Shown: positions 35,475 to 51,830, counted from the stretch's first letter. The stretch: DNA of 64,000 nucleotides from Chrysomallon squamiferum (GCA_012295275.1 CM022670.1:26501244-26565243), one strand, 5' to 3'. Notes: generated by a model not told the origin, from the sequence alone. Translations and numbers: made by a program.

Positions 35475-36958
35475 TTTTCTGAAATTTTGTCAAGCAGTGA
35501 ATGTTTTAGTTTTATCATGTTCAGACATTCATTTTGTCATCGTCAACAGAACCCCCAACTTTGTTTCCCAATCAAATGAATGCTCATCACAGCTATATAA
35601 AATGCCAAGATGTGCTCAGTAAATCTATCAGAAAGTGTATGTAAATATTCCTTTCTGTTACTTGATAAGATTAATCTGTGCAGTTATACAAAAAAACATA
35701 ATGAACTGGTGGTAATGATGGTGATGATTTTATTTTTCAAAAATATGTAACTTTCATGAAAAAAATTTGGGAACGATGTGATGAAACTGTAACAATATCA
35801 TTAATGGACTATCCACTATTCTTTGGATAGTTCAAATGGATATTTAATTCAAATGTTTTTCAGCACTGATGTTTTATGGTCTTAATTCTTTCTTAAGTCT
35901 CACAGGTATGTTGTATGTAATTTCTTCCACAATATATTAACAAACATCAGTGTGAAGAATGTTCTCATTCAAGATGCTACATAATGATAAATGTAGCAAT
36001 AAGGTTTTTAGTAAAACTTTTCATTTAGACAGATTTGCTAAAGAATCCTATTGTAATTCAGAATCTTCTAACTTCTTTAACTGAAAAAGAAAACAGAGTT
36101 ACAAAAAGTGAATTTAAAAAATGTTCACAAAAAATCTTAAATCTAAACAAACACATATGCACAAACACACACACACACACACATATTTTCAAAGTATACT
36201 TGAAATGCACTCGGTAAAACAATTGAGTATTTAAAAGAATAAAATTTAAATGTTTATGAATAAAGTATGCTTAAATAAAATGTCACCATATAAGGTTGAA
36301 TTTATGCATACACTCGTCCACAGACAAATCATATATGCTTGTGCCAGAAATATCTTTTTGTTAAATTTAAGCATAATAAAACTATTTAAGTGCATTAGTC
36401 GGTACTTGGTTACTTACACCTTAGACTAACAGTTATTAAGCATCACCATATATATGTATAATATTAAGAAAATAGCTTTCCTGATTTCCTCAGTTTTATT
36501 TATCAGTTGAAGGCTATGAACAGGATACCACATACCATTATCTTTAATAAACCAACTGTAAATCATTAATTAAAACTGCTCAAATGCCAATGCACTGATC
36601 ACTAAGCTCTATTACTTATCACGAAATGAAAATTCGACATTCAATTTGCTTGTCTTCTAACACACTTCCGACACCTGTCAGTGTCAAAAACCCCACATTA
36701 AACAACCCAAACATGAAATTACAAATAACACACAGGACATGCCATTATTTTCTGTCTAATTCCATATTTCCGTTTCCATTCCAGTGCAACATTAATTCTG
36801 ATAGTATGCATTCAAACTGACAACCGTAAGAACATAATAATTCTAATTTTCATCCTGTTTTTTAAAACACACTGTATGACGTAGAGGTTAACCATTTGAG
36901 AAATAACAGAGGTGGTTTTGTGCACTTACAAAATGAATGTGGAGTTTTTCAAATCTTA
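35475..36958. other. Convergent 3'-3' region between Tiki and AQR
   Basis: AT-rich with no gene seen. It should contain the AQR 3' UTR on the minus strand. A minus-strand AATAAA at 36495-36500 (TTTATT on plus) is one possible poly(A) signal. A (CA)n tract lies at 36165-36182. Confidence 0.5.
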
Positions 36959-37000
36959 TCAGGATTTGTGAGCCTGGGGAGGCTGCTTCAACAAAGTTGG
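36959..37000 (-). CDS. AQR: AQR last coding exon, short C-terminus
   Basis: 13 codons ([13 protein letters not shown]) and a TGA stop at 36961-36959. The sequence resembles the QTLLQLPPA stretch of human AQR, after which the human protein continues for dozens of low-complexity acidic residues missing here. Confidence 0.85.
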   Translation of the reverse strand, partial: PTLLKQPPQAHKS

Positions 37001-37124
37001 CTGAAAAATCAAAAAATCAAATCATTTAATTCTGTAAATCCAAATAACTTCGCATATATAAAACAAATACAGTTAAAATTAAAACAACAAACATTAACTA
37101 GATAGGTATCATAACTGACACACT

Positions 37125-37171
<47 letters not shown>

Positions 37172-40100
37172 CACTTGAAAGAAATTAAATATTGTGTATC
37201 TATATTAACAAATACAAATAGTAACTTAGAAATATTTCATTCTGTTACTGCTTTAATGTTAATTCATAGATAAAATTAAATATTTAAAGTATAAATATGT
37301 TTAGGACCAAGCTTACCTTGTTAAAACCTCGCTGAATCATCAGATCATTTATTCTCGAGTTGTAGAAGTCGTAGACAAACTGGGCCATCTGACACATGTC
37401 ATTAATTACAATTGGGTTCTGTAGTGGTGGGTCCTGAATCTGTAAAGCATTAAAAGAAATTAATAATGTCTCATTCTTGTCTTCCTCTTTTGATGAATGT
37501 ATCTGGGAAAATTTAGATTGTGGATGTCAAAAGCATGTTAAATCAAGTCTCTAACTTGTTGAAATTTACCAATCAACACTGATTTTATGTGGCTACATGT
37601 CTCCATGTGAGGAAAATCATGGATACTGGACACATTTGACAAAATTATGTTATTAGTTAGCTAAATGAAGAAAAAAGATCTCAATTATCTTATTTAGTTT
37701 TGGAGATAAGCAACTTAGAGTCATTACATAATTGACTACCCCATTTGCAGTCTAGCAACATTTTAATAACTGTAACTAAATGTCCATAATTTTGTATACC
37801 AAGTTCTTGATATCACAGCTAGACTCACAGAAGTAAAAGAAAATTTCTTAGATATATAATTTTCTACAAAGTTCAATGTTTCCAGGGTTTGATTCATGAC
37901 TTAGCCCCACAAAATGGATAATCAAACTAAGAAATGTTAAATGTTATCACCTAATGCATTACAATTATGTAGATTTTAAGATGGAATATAAAAATAATTT
38001 AAAAATTCAATGTGCATGAGTGAAGATACTGCTTCATAGCATCAAAACATGCCCTGACACTTACTGTACCAGACAATATTAAAATGAATAAACATATAGT
38101 TGAGAAAATATCTGCTAATAAAAATTATAACAAACAGACATGCAGCTATGGGTAGTTTCAATATACTTGAATAAAATTTAAAGTTGAAAAAAAAAAAATC
38201 ATTTTCTTAACATTAAATGACGTGTTTAAAATACAAATGAATCTGCAGTGGTAAACACTGCTTATGAATCATTATTTAAAATTAACATATTTATCATAAA
38301 TAAATATCTGAAATTAATCAGTCAAAAAAAATTCTTTTTATTAACTATAAGGAATTTATTATTAATTTTTTTCATTTATTTACTTCTTTTTTTTTAAACC
38401 AAGAAATGTATTTTATTATCTTTAAAAATAAAATTATATAAATGGTTGTCTGACCTTTCGTTTTGAGGGATATGATTCAGATGGTACTAGATGAATTTGC
38501 AGAGGCCGAGAACACAGCTAAAAATGAGAAAAAAAATATAATGAAAAACAAGAAATTAAAAAATGATTAGTCACTGAAAACAATTCATCGTTGGAAGATT
38601 AATCTGTTAATCTATTTCTGATATCTCTCTGGGAATATGATCATACTGTAAAGGAATCGATACAATGTTCGTAATAAATGTTTTTAATCCATTACTTATT
38701 ACGATTAATTCGTCAGACTGAATTAAATAAAACTGTACACGAATGATGTTAAAATACAGAAATATATAGTTAATAATACATTTTTCAAAAAGGTTTCCTA
38801 AGAAATATCATTTTACAGTAATCAGTTACCCTGTTGAAGGCAGGAGTTAATTCAAAACAGTTGCTGAAGAGTGAAACACGACCAAATATGTAGAGACCAA
38901 GACGAGCTCGGGACATGGCAACAACCAGACGTCGAACATCCCTGAAATGCAGTTCATATATAATAATAATAATAAATATATAAATAGTAGTAGTGGTGGT
39001 AGTAGTAGTAATGGTGGTTGTAGTAATAGTAGTGGAAATAGCAGCAGTAGTGGAAGTAGTAGTAGCAATGGTGCTAGCAGCAGTAGCAGTAATTTCAGAA
39101 TGTTATATAATTTATAGTAAATGACAAAAAAAATGATTTTAAAATAGTATCATAATATCTAATTTGTTTTTAACAAATAAAAACATTTATCAATCATTTC
39201 TATATGATTTTACTATTCATCTTATTTATTATTACTTTATATCAAAGTTTTGAATAAATCAGCTCATTAAATCCAGTGCCAAGTAAGTAACAACATGAAG
39301 TTGTTTAGAGAATGTGTGTTTTAGCCAATAAGAATCATGAAATGCTAATACAAAGCACCGTGGTTTTTTTGTGAGAAATGCCTATAAATAATAAAATGGA
39401 GTCAAGTTAATAAATCTATTACATAAACACACATGTGTCAGTCATACCTGAGATGTCCAACAGTTTTAGTTCGCACTAGAGAGAGTAAGATGTAATCATT
39501 CTGTTGACCTTGATATCTGTCAACTGTCGTCACCTGAAACAGAACATAAATAGTTTTCATTTTTCCAACTTAAATTCTTTCCTCTAATAATAATGGGTCT
39601 TTTGTTGTTGCTGTTATTTTGAGGGGTTTTATTTTATATTTTTTTTACTGGTTTTTTATTGTTGTTTTTTTGGGGAGGGTTTAATGAGTCTTTTTATTTT
39701 TATTTTTGTTTTTTTTTAAATATCAAACTTGTTATTATTTCTTATTATTCATTATTCTGCAGTTTCACATAATATAATGACTGAGATGATAAACGGTGAA
39801 CAATTAATATTATAATAAAAAGAAACAAACATGCTTTTAAAAATGCTAACATTCAGTAACAATTTTTTAATTCAACTAATTAAAATCCTATTGCTTTTTT
39901 TTAAATATTTATAAAAACAACAACATGTAACTGATTAATCACAGGTAGAGAAAACTTACTTTGTTTGGTCGTCCTATGAAAGGGTTTGCTCCACATCGCT
40001 GATAAATGACATCACGAATGAGATGTTTCTGTCCATTGTAAGTGGTCAGAATAGAGATCTTCTCAGCAGGGTATCCAAGCAAACGCATGTACATGAAAGT

Positions 40101-42100
40101 TGCTACTATATACTCTGCCTCTGCCAAATTCTGTAATTCAAAATTTTAATTGTACAATGTAAATTAATATTTATTTTAACATCCCAGTATTATTATTATT
40201 ATTATACAGTGAATGGAGAAGCAACATCTATTTTATTTTAATGTTTATGAAGTAAAATTATTTTATCAGTTGTGTATTAATTTTATTATACATGATAAAA
40301 AAAGAAACTATATACACAGTACCTTGGTTTATTTTTATTTATTTCATTGTATATAATAAATTTAATACAACTAATAAAATAAAGATCGCAATAAAATAAA
40401 TTACTGCTCATAAATCATAAAATCAACAGTATGAACCTACAACAGTTTCATAAAACATTTTACCTGGTAAAAGTAAGGATTAGGCTCAGATTCTCCAATT
40501 CCATTGAAATCTTGTACATCGATGAGCTGATAGTCATACATAAATCCTGGATTGGCCATTTTAAATTCAGGTCGATTGAGAACATGAGGCAGGCTTCCAA
40601 GTTTCTTGTACCTCCAGTTGTACAGACTAGCCAGGCTGTGTTAAAAAAGAGAGGAAAAAAAGGGTTTATTTATTTATTTATTTACTTACTTATTTATATT
40701 AACTTAAAACAGAATATTTTCATTTAAATATTTTCTAATGATGAAGGATTCTGCTTTTTAAAGTATTTCAAAAAATTATTAGTTTAGTTCTAGTTGTTGG
40801 GGGTTTTAAGGGGTGGGTTGTCTTGTTTTTATAAATTATTTTTTTTATACATTTATTACAATTGTAGTTAATCACAAGAGAAATACATAAGGAAAAAAAA
40901 AAAAAAAAAATTGTTTGGTAACATTAACTTATTATTTTCAAACACAAAGTAACAACACTAAAACAAAATGTTACCTCGCCCTAGCTCTGCCCTGTGCATC
41001 CAGGTCAATGGTGGGCACTCCTAGACGGACAAAGCGGGTGAAAAGAGACTGTTCCATGTTGGAGAATTTCTGAAAGGCCATGTTCTTGATGACAGGGGGC
41101 AGCTGATGGTGGTCACCAATCATAATCCATCTCTTCAAACGATTGTTTCCATCCTCAGGATTCTGAAAGCATTGTGAATGTATTTAAAAATTATGTGTCA
41201 TCAGTTGTATTTATCAACAATTAGCAAAACACATTTAAAATTAAAATAAAGATTTATTCTAGAATTCCTTTTATTTTTTTAAAGTTAAAACACGTAAAAA
41301 ATGTTATTTATTGTTTAGAAAATCTGTATTTTTGAATGTATACGAGAATGCAAATGTAACCATATTTTATATTATTTACACTGACATTTTAAAAATCTAT
41401 AATTATAAATGTTAAAAATAGAACACACTTTTGTTGATTAATAAAGTTAAAACATTACATACCAAAATTTACAGTGACATTTTAAAAAAGTAAAAATATA
41501 AGGTTAAAATTTAAACATTATTTCATTTATCAATTTAACATTACATATTTAACATTTATATTCACATTTTAATTTGTAATTTTTTTTTAATAGAAATGGA
41601 CTGTTTATGGGGTGGGTTTTTTTCCTTTAAAGATTTACTCACCTGTAAAAGTAAAGGGATGAAAGTTTCTATTTCCAGAATCTGGGCTGCTTCTTCCATC
41701 AAGATGTTGTCAAACTGTTTTAAAGAGTCCAAATATGTTATAAAAATAAATAATCAAATAATATTAAAATATATATACATATATTCGTAAATGCAAAATA
41801 ATACTAAAAATATGTCATTATATCAAAATATAGTTAAATAATAATATTAACAGTTAATGGTTTCCAAGCGTAAACAACATTGAGCAAGTCAAGGAAACAA
41901 ATTTTTACCTTAAACCCAACTGAAACGAGATCTCGTCTCTTCAAGGCAGCATGGGTACAAGTCATAGCAATAATCTTTGCTTCTTTTATCAACAAATAGT
42001 CTGCTCTGTCAGCTCCACTTCGCAGCAGTTCAAATGGTCGAAATTCCTTTAGAAATAATACATATATATATATATTACAATAATTTAAAAAAAATAAACC

Positions 42101-42151
<51 letters not shown>

Positions 42152-45100
42152 ACACATATATTTACACATACAAACATATGTTTATGAAAATTTAACTGCT
42201 CATTCAAAAACAACAAAAAAAAAAAATAATAATTCATTAATAATATAGATATAGACAGGTTTATTTTTTTATTTATTTGTTTTTCTTCTTAATAATTCAT
42301 TCAGTTATGAAAAGTCAGCAGCTAAGTAAGAAAAAACAATAAATATATATTTTTTTACAATATATTAAATAAACCTCAGTTAAAATTAAACTACTAATGA
42401 TTACCTGAATAATAAATTATAACAAATTTACAAATCAAGAAAAAAGATAATAAAGGTATCAAACTGATCATATGCAGAATAAACTAATTTGTTTCTTTCT
42501 GACATTTATTTTATTATTGAAATAAACACGAGTAAAGACAATGAAGAGACAGATACCTCCAACTGTGTGAAGATTTTTTTCAGATGTCTGAAACATCCCT
42601 CGGCAATGTCCATATCTTCTTCATACGTCCGTCCTTTAAACAGAGGCTGTGGAGCATTGTCAAAGTACGTCGTGAATGGAAACAGCTCCTTCACCTTCGA
42701 CACTGCTTTCTCCTGCCAAACACATCATTAAAACATAAAATACACTACATGAGTGTTAAAAATGTGCAGAAATCACCAATTCTTGCTCAGGTATAAACGT
42801 GAATAACCAATTGTCAGATGCATCCACACTACACATTTAGATAAAACATAATACGTTTTTGACTGGAAATGTTGATTATTTACAGATTTATTATTATTAT
42901 TTTTTTATTTTTTTGCTGTTGACAAAACATTTAAGTGTGGAAAAAAAAAAAAAAATAATAAAAAAAAACGTTCTGGTAAGCGCATTAGATTATTTATATC
43001 AATTAGCAGCAAGAACTGTTTTATATGCTCTTTGCCATTAACATAGAAGCATTTTCCAGTCTATGATAAACTAGTCATGAGCACTAGATGTATTGTCTCT
43101 AAAAATAAAGACATAAGAATTACATTTTCTTTTACTGCTTTGATTTTACTCAAAAATTCTTCCCATCTTGACAAAACCTGTAAAAAAAAGATAAAAAATA
43201 GATTTTAAATCGTTTTTTTTTGTTTCAATTTATTTAAATATGATTAATAACTGACTATCTCTTGTATAAAATGATCAACATAAATATACTTTAATGCTGC
43301 TGTAAATTAGAAATACTTTTTGTAAAAGAAAAATTCAATTAATAATATTATTTTACAGTTACATTTAATAAATTTACTACAAAAAATATTTTTAATATAA
43401 ATTACAAAATTTACAAAATAATATAAAGGCATAAGTAAATCTAATAATATCATAAATCAAGATATTACCTAACAAATAAATTATAAAACATTTCTGTGAT
43501 CTGACAAAGTCTGTAATATAATTTACAAAGATAAATATATCTAGGCGACACGTTCATGTTTTACCTGATACAGAAAGAAGTAGCCGGCTGTCTCACAGGT
43601 GTAGGACATGTCCCCTGACACACCCAGACTCTCCTGCAGTCGGGCCACCTCCTGCAGCAGCTCCAATCTCTGAGCAAGTACATAGTTCACTCTTCCATAC
43701 CTGATTTACAGTTTCAAAAATAATTATTAATAACACAAACATTTATTTCAAAAAATTGAACAATCCACAAACATTCAACTTACAGAGAACTAAAATTAGG
43801 AAATATATAAAATAGTATTTTGTTGGTAATGGGTGTTCATTTTGAGGGGGTTGTTCCTAGCACTACAGGTGCAATTTAAAATGAAATTAATTTATTTATA
43901 ATACGATGCTACTGTGAAAAGGACCAAGTCAAACAAACCTGCTGAAATCTTTCTCTGTCTCCAGTGCTTCTTCTCCATGACCCAGACGCAACAAGTGACG
44001 CTCATCAATATCTAGAGCCATAATCTTCTCAAACAGTTGATTCAATGCCTGGAACACAATACACTTGCTTAAATTCATGCTGCTATGTCATATATGAAAA
44101 TACCATAAATATGGATCTGTTTTTAAATCCCAAACTTAACAAATATTTAATAAATAAACAGAGAAAAAAACAACATATATAATTATGGTAATATTGATGT
44201 ATCAAAGCATAAAGGGTTTTGGTTTTATCTACAAATAAAAGTGAAGGTATGTAACCTATAAACATACATTTAGTTTACACAACAGAGACCCAACATAAAC
44301 CATTAGATGAAAACATTCTAAGGAAACAACAGAAACCTAATGAAATAAAGAAAGAAATATAGAGAGATATATAGATACAGAGAAAGAATGAAAATATCTT
44401 GTAGATGTTCAAATCTTGTGAATTTTCACCTGGTTAGAATGTGTCACTATCAGTGTCCTCTGGTCAGGAAAGTTGTGGTAGATGTTGGAAATAATCTGTA
44501 CAGCAACGTCAGTCTTCCCTGTACCTGGTGGACCAACCACCATTGTCAATCCTGGCTGCATGCCTGCTCTAATAGCCTCAGTCTGTGTAGGAGTGAATGG
44601 GATTGAATTTCTAAACAAACAAACATTTATATTTAATATCATAAAAATTAATAAATATTAATAATGACAAAAATTATTATTGAGATACTGGTAGCAAATA
44701 AATGAATATTAAAGTATACATTGACACATATTTACTCTTTCAAAACTTTTAATATCATTTGCTTACTCTTTCAAAAACTTTTAATATCATTTGCTTCAAC
44801 TTAGGATGATCTAAAATAGTAATTGGCATGAATGCAACATATGGAATAACAGATTCTAAATTATAAACTCTGTTTAAATTTTCTATGATGAAATCACAGA
44901 GATATCAATTTGAAGACCAGAATAAAATAAACTTTTGCAGAATATAAACTAGATCCAAAATATTAAACTTATATCATTATTTATTAAATAATTATGATGG
45001 AAACTTAAATAAAATAACCATAAAAACATCGAGCATAATAAGGAACGCTGACCTGATTATGCCCAAATCATTATGGTATTTCTGTTTTCAATATATATAT

Positions 45101-46444
45101 ATACATGTATGTATTTACATAGATGTATGATAATATTTATGATATGATAACCAACAACTGTATAATATATATTACTTTTTGGGCTGATTGTATGGGTAAG
45201 GGCCTCTGTTAGGAATCACGTGTGGTTCTACTGTGAGAACTTTGCTCACAGGTGCTGATGGGTTATCTTCTCCTTCTTTCCTCTTAGTTTCTCCATCTTC
45301 TTCAGAGAACCTCAACCTAAACAAAAGATATACAACATTTTTTCTTACTACTATTTTTTTTTTTAAATACATCTTCCAGTAAAGGCATGTTAATTACCAT
45401 ATCAGCACAAAGTCCATAAAAATTAATAAATATTAGTAAATATAAAAGTTATTCTTAAAATATTGGTAGCAAATAAACGAATGCTAAAATATACATCGTT
45501 ATATATTAACTAATTCAAAAATCAGTTTAATGATAAACAAATAATAATTGAAATGAATGTATTCTTTAAATAACTGTATTTATTATAACTGATTATATTT
45601 TAACAGTCAAACATCATTTTTATTGCATTCAAATTTTTATACATATTGTACGATTTATTCAGGAATATAATAATGTTGTCATCGTGATCCTTATTAAACA
45701 ATATATATTTATCTGAAATATAATGTTTACTGTTAAAAGAACTTATTGTTTACTTGAAAGGTGGTACTTGTTTCTGTGGATCATCAGTTGTAAACTGGAT
45801 TTTGTGCTCAGGGAAACAGGATTTAAGATGAGACAGAGAAAGAAATGTGTCATTCCAGTCAAGATTGAAGATTTGGTTAGGCATTCTGAAAGCATAACAC
45901 AAAAGATTATAAAATCAAACAAACTTTAAAAAATGTCTTTTATCTTTTAATCCACTTGAAATTTAGTCATACAACGTTATATTTTATAATTAGTTATGTT
46001 TTAGTACAAGTGAAATCTTCCTTACTCAAAAAACTCTCAGACAATTCCATATTTAATATAAAAGATGAAATAACCTAAAAGGAATATTTTCTTTGAAAAA
46101 GCAGAAACTTGTTTACTAATACATTTCAACAGGAGGTTAATTAAAATCAATATAAGCAAAAATAAAGTAACTGTCTAAAATACATAAATGCATTTACTTT
46201 TATTCTACATAGAAATAAATCTATAGGTCACCTGGAGTAATGTGCAGCTTGTGGATCTTCATATCCCAGAATAAGATCGTGTAACCAGTCAGGCACGACG
46301 CAGTCTGTGTTCATCAAGTCTCGGATTGTTTCTAACACTGCCTTGAAGTTGTTCTCCTTCGGCTTCCTTCTCATTATCACATTGAATGATTCATACACAT
46401 CCTGAAACAAATCATCCCAAATTAGTTAAATATTTTCACACACG

Positions 46445-46501
<57 letters not shown>

Positions 46502-49500
46502 TCAACAATTTATATATTCAGATATTACATATTAATAAAAAACACATAAGTAGCTGTATATTAAAATAAACTAATACAAAAAAAACACAACAAAAAAACC
46601 CGATATAAATATAGCCTTGTTTTCTCCTAACTGACACAAGAAACAAATTATGAAACAAAATTAGTTTTAAATCTTCACAATAATGAGTAAATATTCTTAA
46701 GTATAACGAAGCCATAATAATTTGCATATTAATTTTCTTCTAAATAAAGAAATATTGAAATTTATCTGTTATTAGTTCCTGATGCTACTGTATCAATAAA
46801 CTGTCATTTATTTCAGTATCAGGAATGAAGACTTACCTCACTTCCCTCAATTGCTCGGGCATTGTCCTGCTGGTACTGGTTGGGATCCAGCCAAACTCGG
46901 AATGTTCGTGTGTCACCTGTCAATTCAGGTTTCGGTTCTGGACCTGGAGAAAATTGACGATCAAATTATAATCCTTATTTTTTACAAGAGAGATTAATAA
47001 TGAAGTACAGCAATGAGATGTTTTTCCATTTCTGACTTTACTTTTTTCATATGTATGAATTCTTTTTATAACATTTATTGCGGTCACAGAATATATTTTG
47101 CACAAATTATACTATATTACTCAGAAATAAACAAAAAACCAAATAAATATGTGTTCTGTTAAAGTGAACAAAAATTTTTATAATTTTTGCTGCATACTGT
47201 TATTACCTTCTTCAATAACTTTTCCAGTGTCATCCAGCATTCCCTCTACCTCACATCCACGTACATATGTCAGTCCAACTTGTGGGATAAATGGTTCCTT
47301 GTATTTATACTGATATCCAATGTTCACTGTCGGCCTAAGAGTGATCAGAAAAGCTACATCATGTTTCCTCAGTCCTGTAACCACAGACAGGTATGTTACA
47401 TTCAAAACAGTTGACAAGCTTTGTTCAATTAGATTAAAATTATGCATTTTAATTTGGATAAATTAAAAATAATGATAACAGTGTTTAAACAATTCATTAA
47501 AATCATGTGGGACTCAATACTGTTAAATTACAATGTAAATAATTAAGTAATTCATTATATTAAAAAGCTATGGATAAAGTATTAAAATGTTATGAATAAA
47601 ATAAAATTAAAATTAAAAAAAAAAAAATTTAATTTCATTTTTTGCAGCTTTTCCTCTAACAATTATATTTTATCTTAAACAACAGAAAAGTAACAAATTG
47701 TTTCTTTCAAAACATTAAAAAAATAAAAAAATAAATAAATAGCAAAAATCCATAAATTAATTTATAAATAATCATCAAGTTTAATTTTTTTTTAGAATGA
47801 TAGCGTACTGTCAGCATTGTTTACCTTCCCATTCACTTTTCACTTCTGGCCTCACACTGAGGTTTACAGTGACATCAGCACGAACCTGAGCTGGGTGATT
47901 CTCACCAACTCTCGGCTTCGCAACCTTGGCAAAAAAACAGTATTAAATTAATCAATTACAAAGCAAAATAAAACTGTAAAAATGTTATTTCACTGGTAGT
48001 TTCAACTTTGTATTTTATTTATTAACTAATAACATGCTAATAGGCTGGATTTCAGTTTGATACACTTTTAAGAAGGATCAAACACAAAAATTTAAATCAG
48101 TGTGCAAAACAACTATTACAGATGTGATATGTCTTTAACAAAATATCAATAAATATGTATGTATTGATAATAGAAAGTATTGATCTGTTTAACTTAGTGA
48201 AAAAATTAAAAGAATTTTTGTTTTCTCAAAATAGTATTTTCTATGAACTTAATTAAGAATTAGTTTTCTAAAATTTGTTCAACATTATATTGTTGCATAA
48301 ATCATAAGCAGAGGCTGGATTGGGAAAACATGAATGAAATCAACAGTAGTAAATAAAGAGACAACTTACTTCAACAATACTGAATGCTACAATAGGCTGT
48401 GCCATTCTGGCCCATCCACCAAATATACAACGTCCATCTTCTGCTTGCCTGAAATAAAACAAAAACAATATTAACATTAAACTGATTAGTCTCTTTTCAA
48501 GTAGCTTAACTCTTTTATGAAATAACAACACTTTAGAATAAATAAATGAAATGTATTTGACCAAATGTCAAATGAAAATGTTTTCAACAGAATTATGGCC
48601 TAAAGACATATTTTGTAATTCCCAATTTTAAATTAAAAAGTAACAGTTACCATGGTTTCAGATGAGTGGCAGCATCTTCAATATCTTGTCTGATTTCATC
48701 TGAGAAAAAAAAAAAAGATTCCTTCAAAATAAATAATGCCAAAAACCAAACCTCTGTTTTGGACTACGAAAAAAGAAAAATACACCACTGCTATACTTCA
48801 TTATCACACAGATTTGTTAATTTTGTTATTGAAACAGAATGTTTTGACAAATATTACAGCAAACTAAAATGTAATTATATTATAATGTAAATCTGAAATT
48901 TTAATTACAAATAATGAATTTCTAACTGGATCGACCTGATTTCTAAAAGTCTATTTAAAACATTATTTTAAAAAATATATTATTTAGAAAGTATTATAAA
49001 AATATGACCTACATGTTGATTCTAATCTGAACAGGTTGAAATTTTTCAGCAGATAATCATGAAGAGTCAGAAACTGTAGATTTAACTTTGGGAGTGCAAG
49101 ACATCCTAGAACATAAAATAAATATTTAAACATCAGACATATCATCCAATGATACAAATTCTGTTATTTTGAAAAATGTTTTTTTATTGTTATATTTCTT
49201 TGAACAGGAATTTACATTCCAACAAAAAAGAAAATATTACAAATTAAAAAATTATGAATTAAAGAAAATAGAAAAACAGAATAAATTATTACAAATATCT
49301 TTAAAAATAATAATAATAATAATAATAATAACAATAATAATAATAATAAAAGTATTATGAAATTTTACAAAAATAAATTTATTCAAAACAAAACAACCAA
49401 TAATAAATGAAAAGTCTAACCCTCTCCTGAGAAGTATTCTGTGGGTACAATGTTTTCATCCCAGATGATGTCCTCAGTGGGATACAAAGGCAAATCATTC

Positions 49501-49930
49501 ATTGCCTCCAGCTGTGATGGCTTCCTCTCATGTTTACTGATCTAAAACAGACACAATCAAAATAACTTTAATAGTATAATAGTGATTTACAACTTATAAC
49601 AAAAACTACCTTAATACTGAACATTTTATTTGAATTGGATGAGCAAAGTACTCATGAAATGAAAAATTAACAGGATGTGTAATATGTTCAGAATCAATAG
49701 TTAAGATGATAATAGTTAGTTTAGCAGTTGTGTATTGTTTCAGAACTTAATTTTATTCCACAACTTGTGATGGAGATGTTTTAATCTAAAATGTAATATG
49801 CAAATAAAAACTGAAAACTTAAAAAAAAAAATTCTGAAGAGACAAAATTTGTTATTACTGTTAATATATTTTTCACCTTTTTTTTTCTCAATGTGTCAAA
49901 AGATCTTTTTGTTATTACTGTTATATATTA

Positions 49931-49970
<40 letters not shown>

Positions 49971-51797
49971 ACTTGAATTCTAATAAATAAGACTTACAGC
50001 ATTTTATATATTTATATAAGTAAATATTCAAATTATAAAAAATTACCAATAATTGCAACATGAATTCTGAATCATACACATCTTTCTGACCTTCTTCAGG
50101 CTGTGGTACTAAGTTGAGAAAAGCGAGAAGTTTGTGCAGGTCGTAGTTACTCAGTGGTTTGAATGTGTTTGTCAGTGCTTGGCGCGTGTCCACAGATGCC
50201 ACATTGGAAATGGCAAACTTCTGCAAGTCTGGAAAGTGTTTAAATACGACTTTCTGTGGGAAACAATTTATAAAAAAAAAGATTAATCAATAAATACCAT
50301 AAAGAATTCTGAAGGTGGTCAAAGTATCTTTTATTCTATTACATCAGTTAGAATTATTATTAATATTAATAGTATTAGTAATAATAGAAGTAGTATCAAT
50401 GGTGGTGATTATAATAGTAATAATACTACCAGAAGTTGAGGAGTAATAATGGTTGTAGTAGTAGTTATAATAATTGTTCCAACCATAAATACTAATAAAA
50501 TCTGAAGGCAAAATGAAAATGTGCTTAACAATTCATTTTAGAAGCAAACTAATCATTGAAAAACCAATAATTAAATACTGAATTAAAAATTTCATCTTGA
50601 AATGTTTTGCTAAATAAATCAGTTTAATTCACAACATGTTAAAAATAAAACACAATTCACGTTTTAATAGCATTTATCAATAAGTATACCTGCAGTCTAA
50701 GAACTCTGTCATAATGCAGATCAAGTCTTTCGTGTATTGTGAGTGCTTCCCCGGTCTGTTCATTGATCTCAAAACCTGCATACACTTCTAGAATATCCAG
50801 CAGCTGAATCAAAATAATTCAAAATTTCGTTTCTGATAAGAAGCAACATAGCTTAAAACAGAAAAAGCAAGTTCAAAATAAATTATATTTAGTTGAAATT
50901 AATTACTTAAATTTCTTTAAATTCCATTAGATCTAAACAATGACAAATCAATTATTAAATAAATGAATTTATTTTCTGCAAGTATCTAAAGCTAAAATGT
51001 AATAACAATTACTAACTGAATTCATCTTGATACCAAATTTAGTTTCAGAAATTCAAAGCTAAAAAAATTAAAAAAATGAATTTCTGATATAAAATTATTT
51101 TCAGATAATGTTTGAAACTAAACAGTGTCAACAAATTCTTTGACGGGGAAAAGAAAATTGATTAATATATGATTATCCAAACCTCTCCAAACAGGGTCCC
51201 ATCGTCTCTGTTTTTCAGTTTGGAGAGTTTGCTGCGGACAATGAGGTGAGAACTGTCTATTAACACATTGAAGAATCTGCGAGTTGGAAGCTGAGCCTCT
51301 ATGTCAATCATCAACTCAAGAAAACGTTCACAGTAATAAATCTTCTCCTTGTGACCCTGACCTGACAGAGAAAGTAATACTGCATAATTTTTTTTTTTTA
51401 AATCTCAAAATTTTAATTTATAATTTATTAAAGTTATATAATTACATTGTAAAATGGATATGAATCAAGGCTTTACACAGACTTAACAGTAACATAAAGA
51501 ATTTTCATCTGAACATAATATTTTCTAAGTCATGGTGGGAAAATACATTTTAATTTTGTGACACAGAATATGTTGCAAAAACATGTCTGGTTACCATGAA
51601 AATAAATTACCTAATCAAATTTGTATTTAAACAAAAACTACATTTACTTTGGAATAATAGAAAAAGAAGAAAAAACCATTAATGTAAATATTAGGCTCAA
51701 AGAATCAACTTGTGACAAGACTGGTGTTGAAATCACATCTAAACTATATATATATATATATATTTTTTTTTTTTTTACTATTATTATTATTATTATT

Positions 51798-51830
<33 letters not shown>

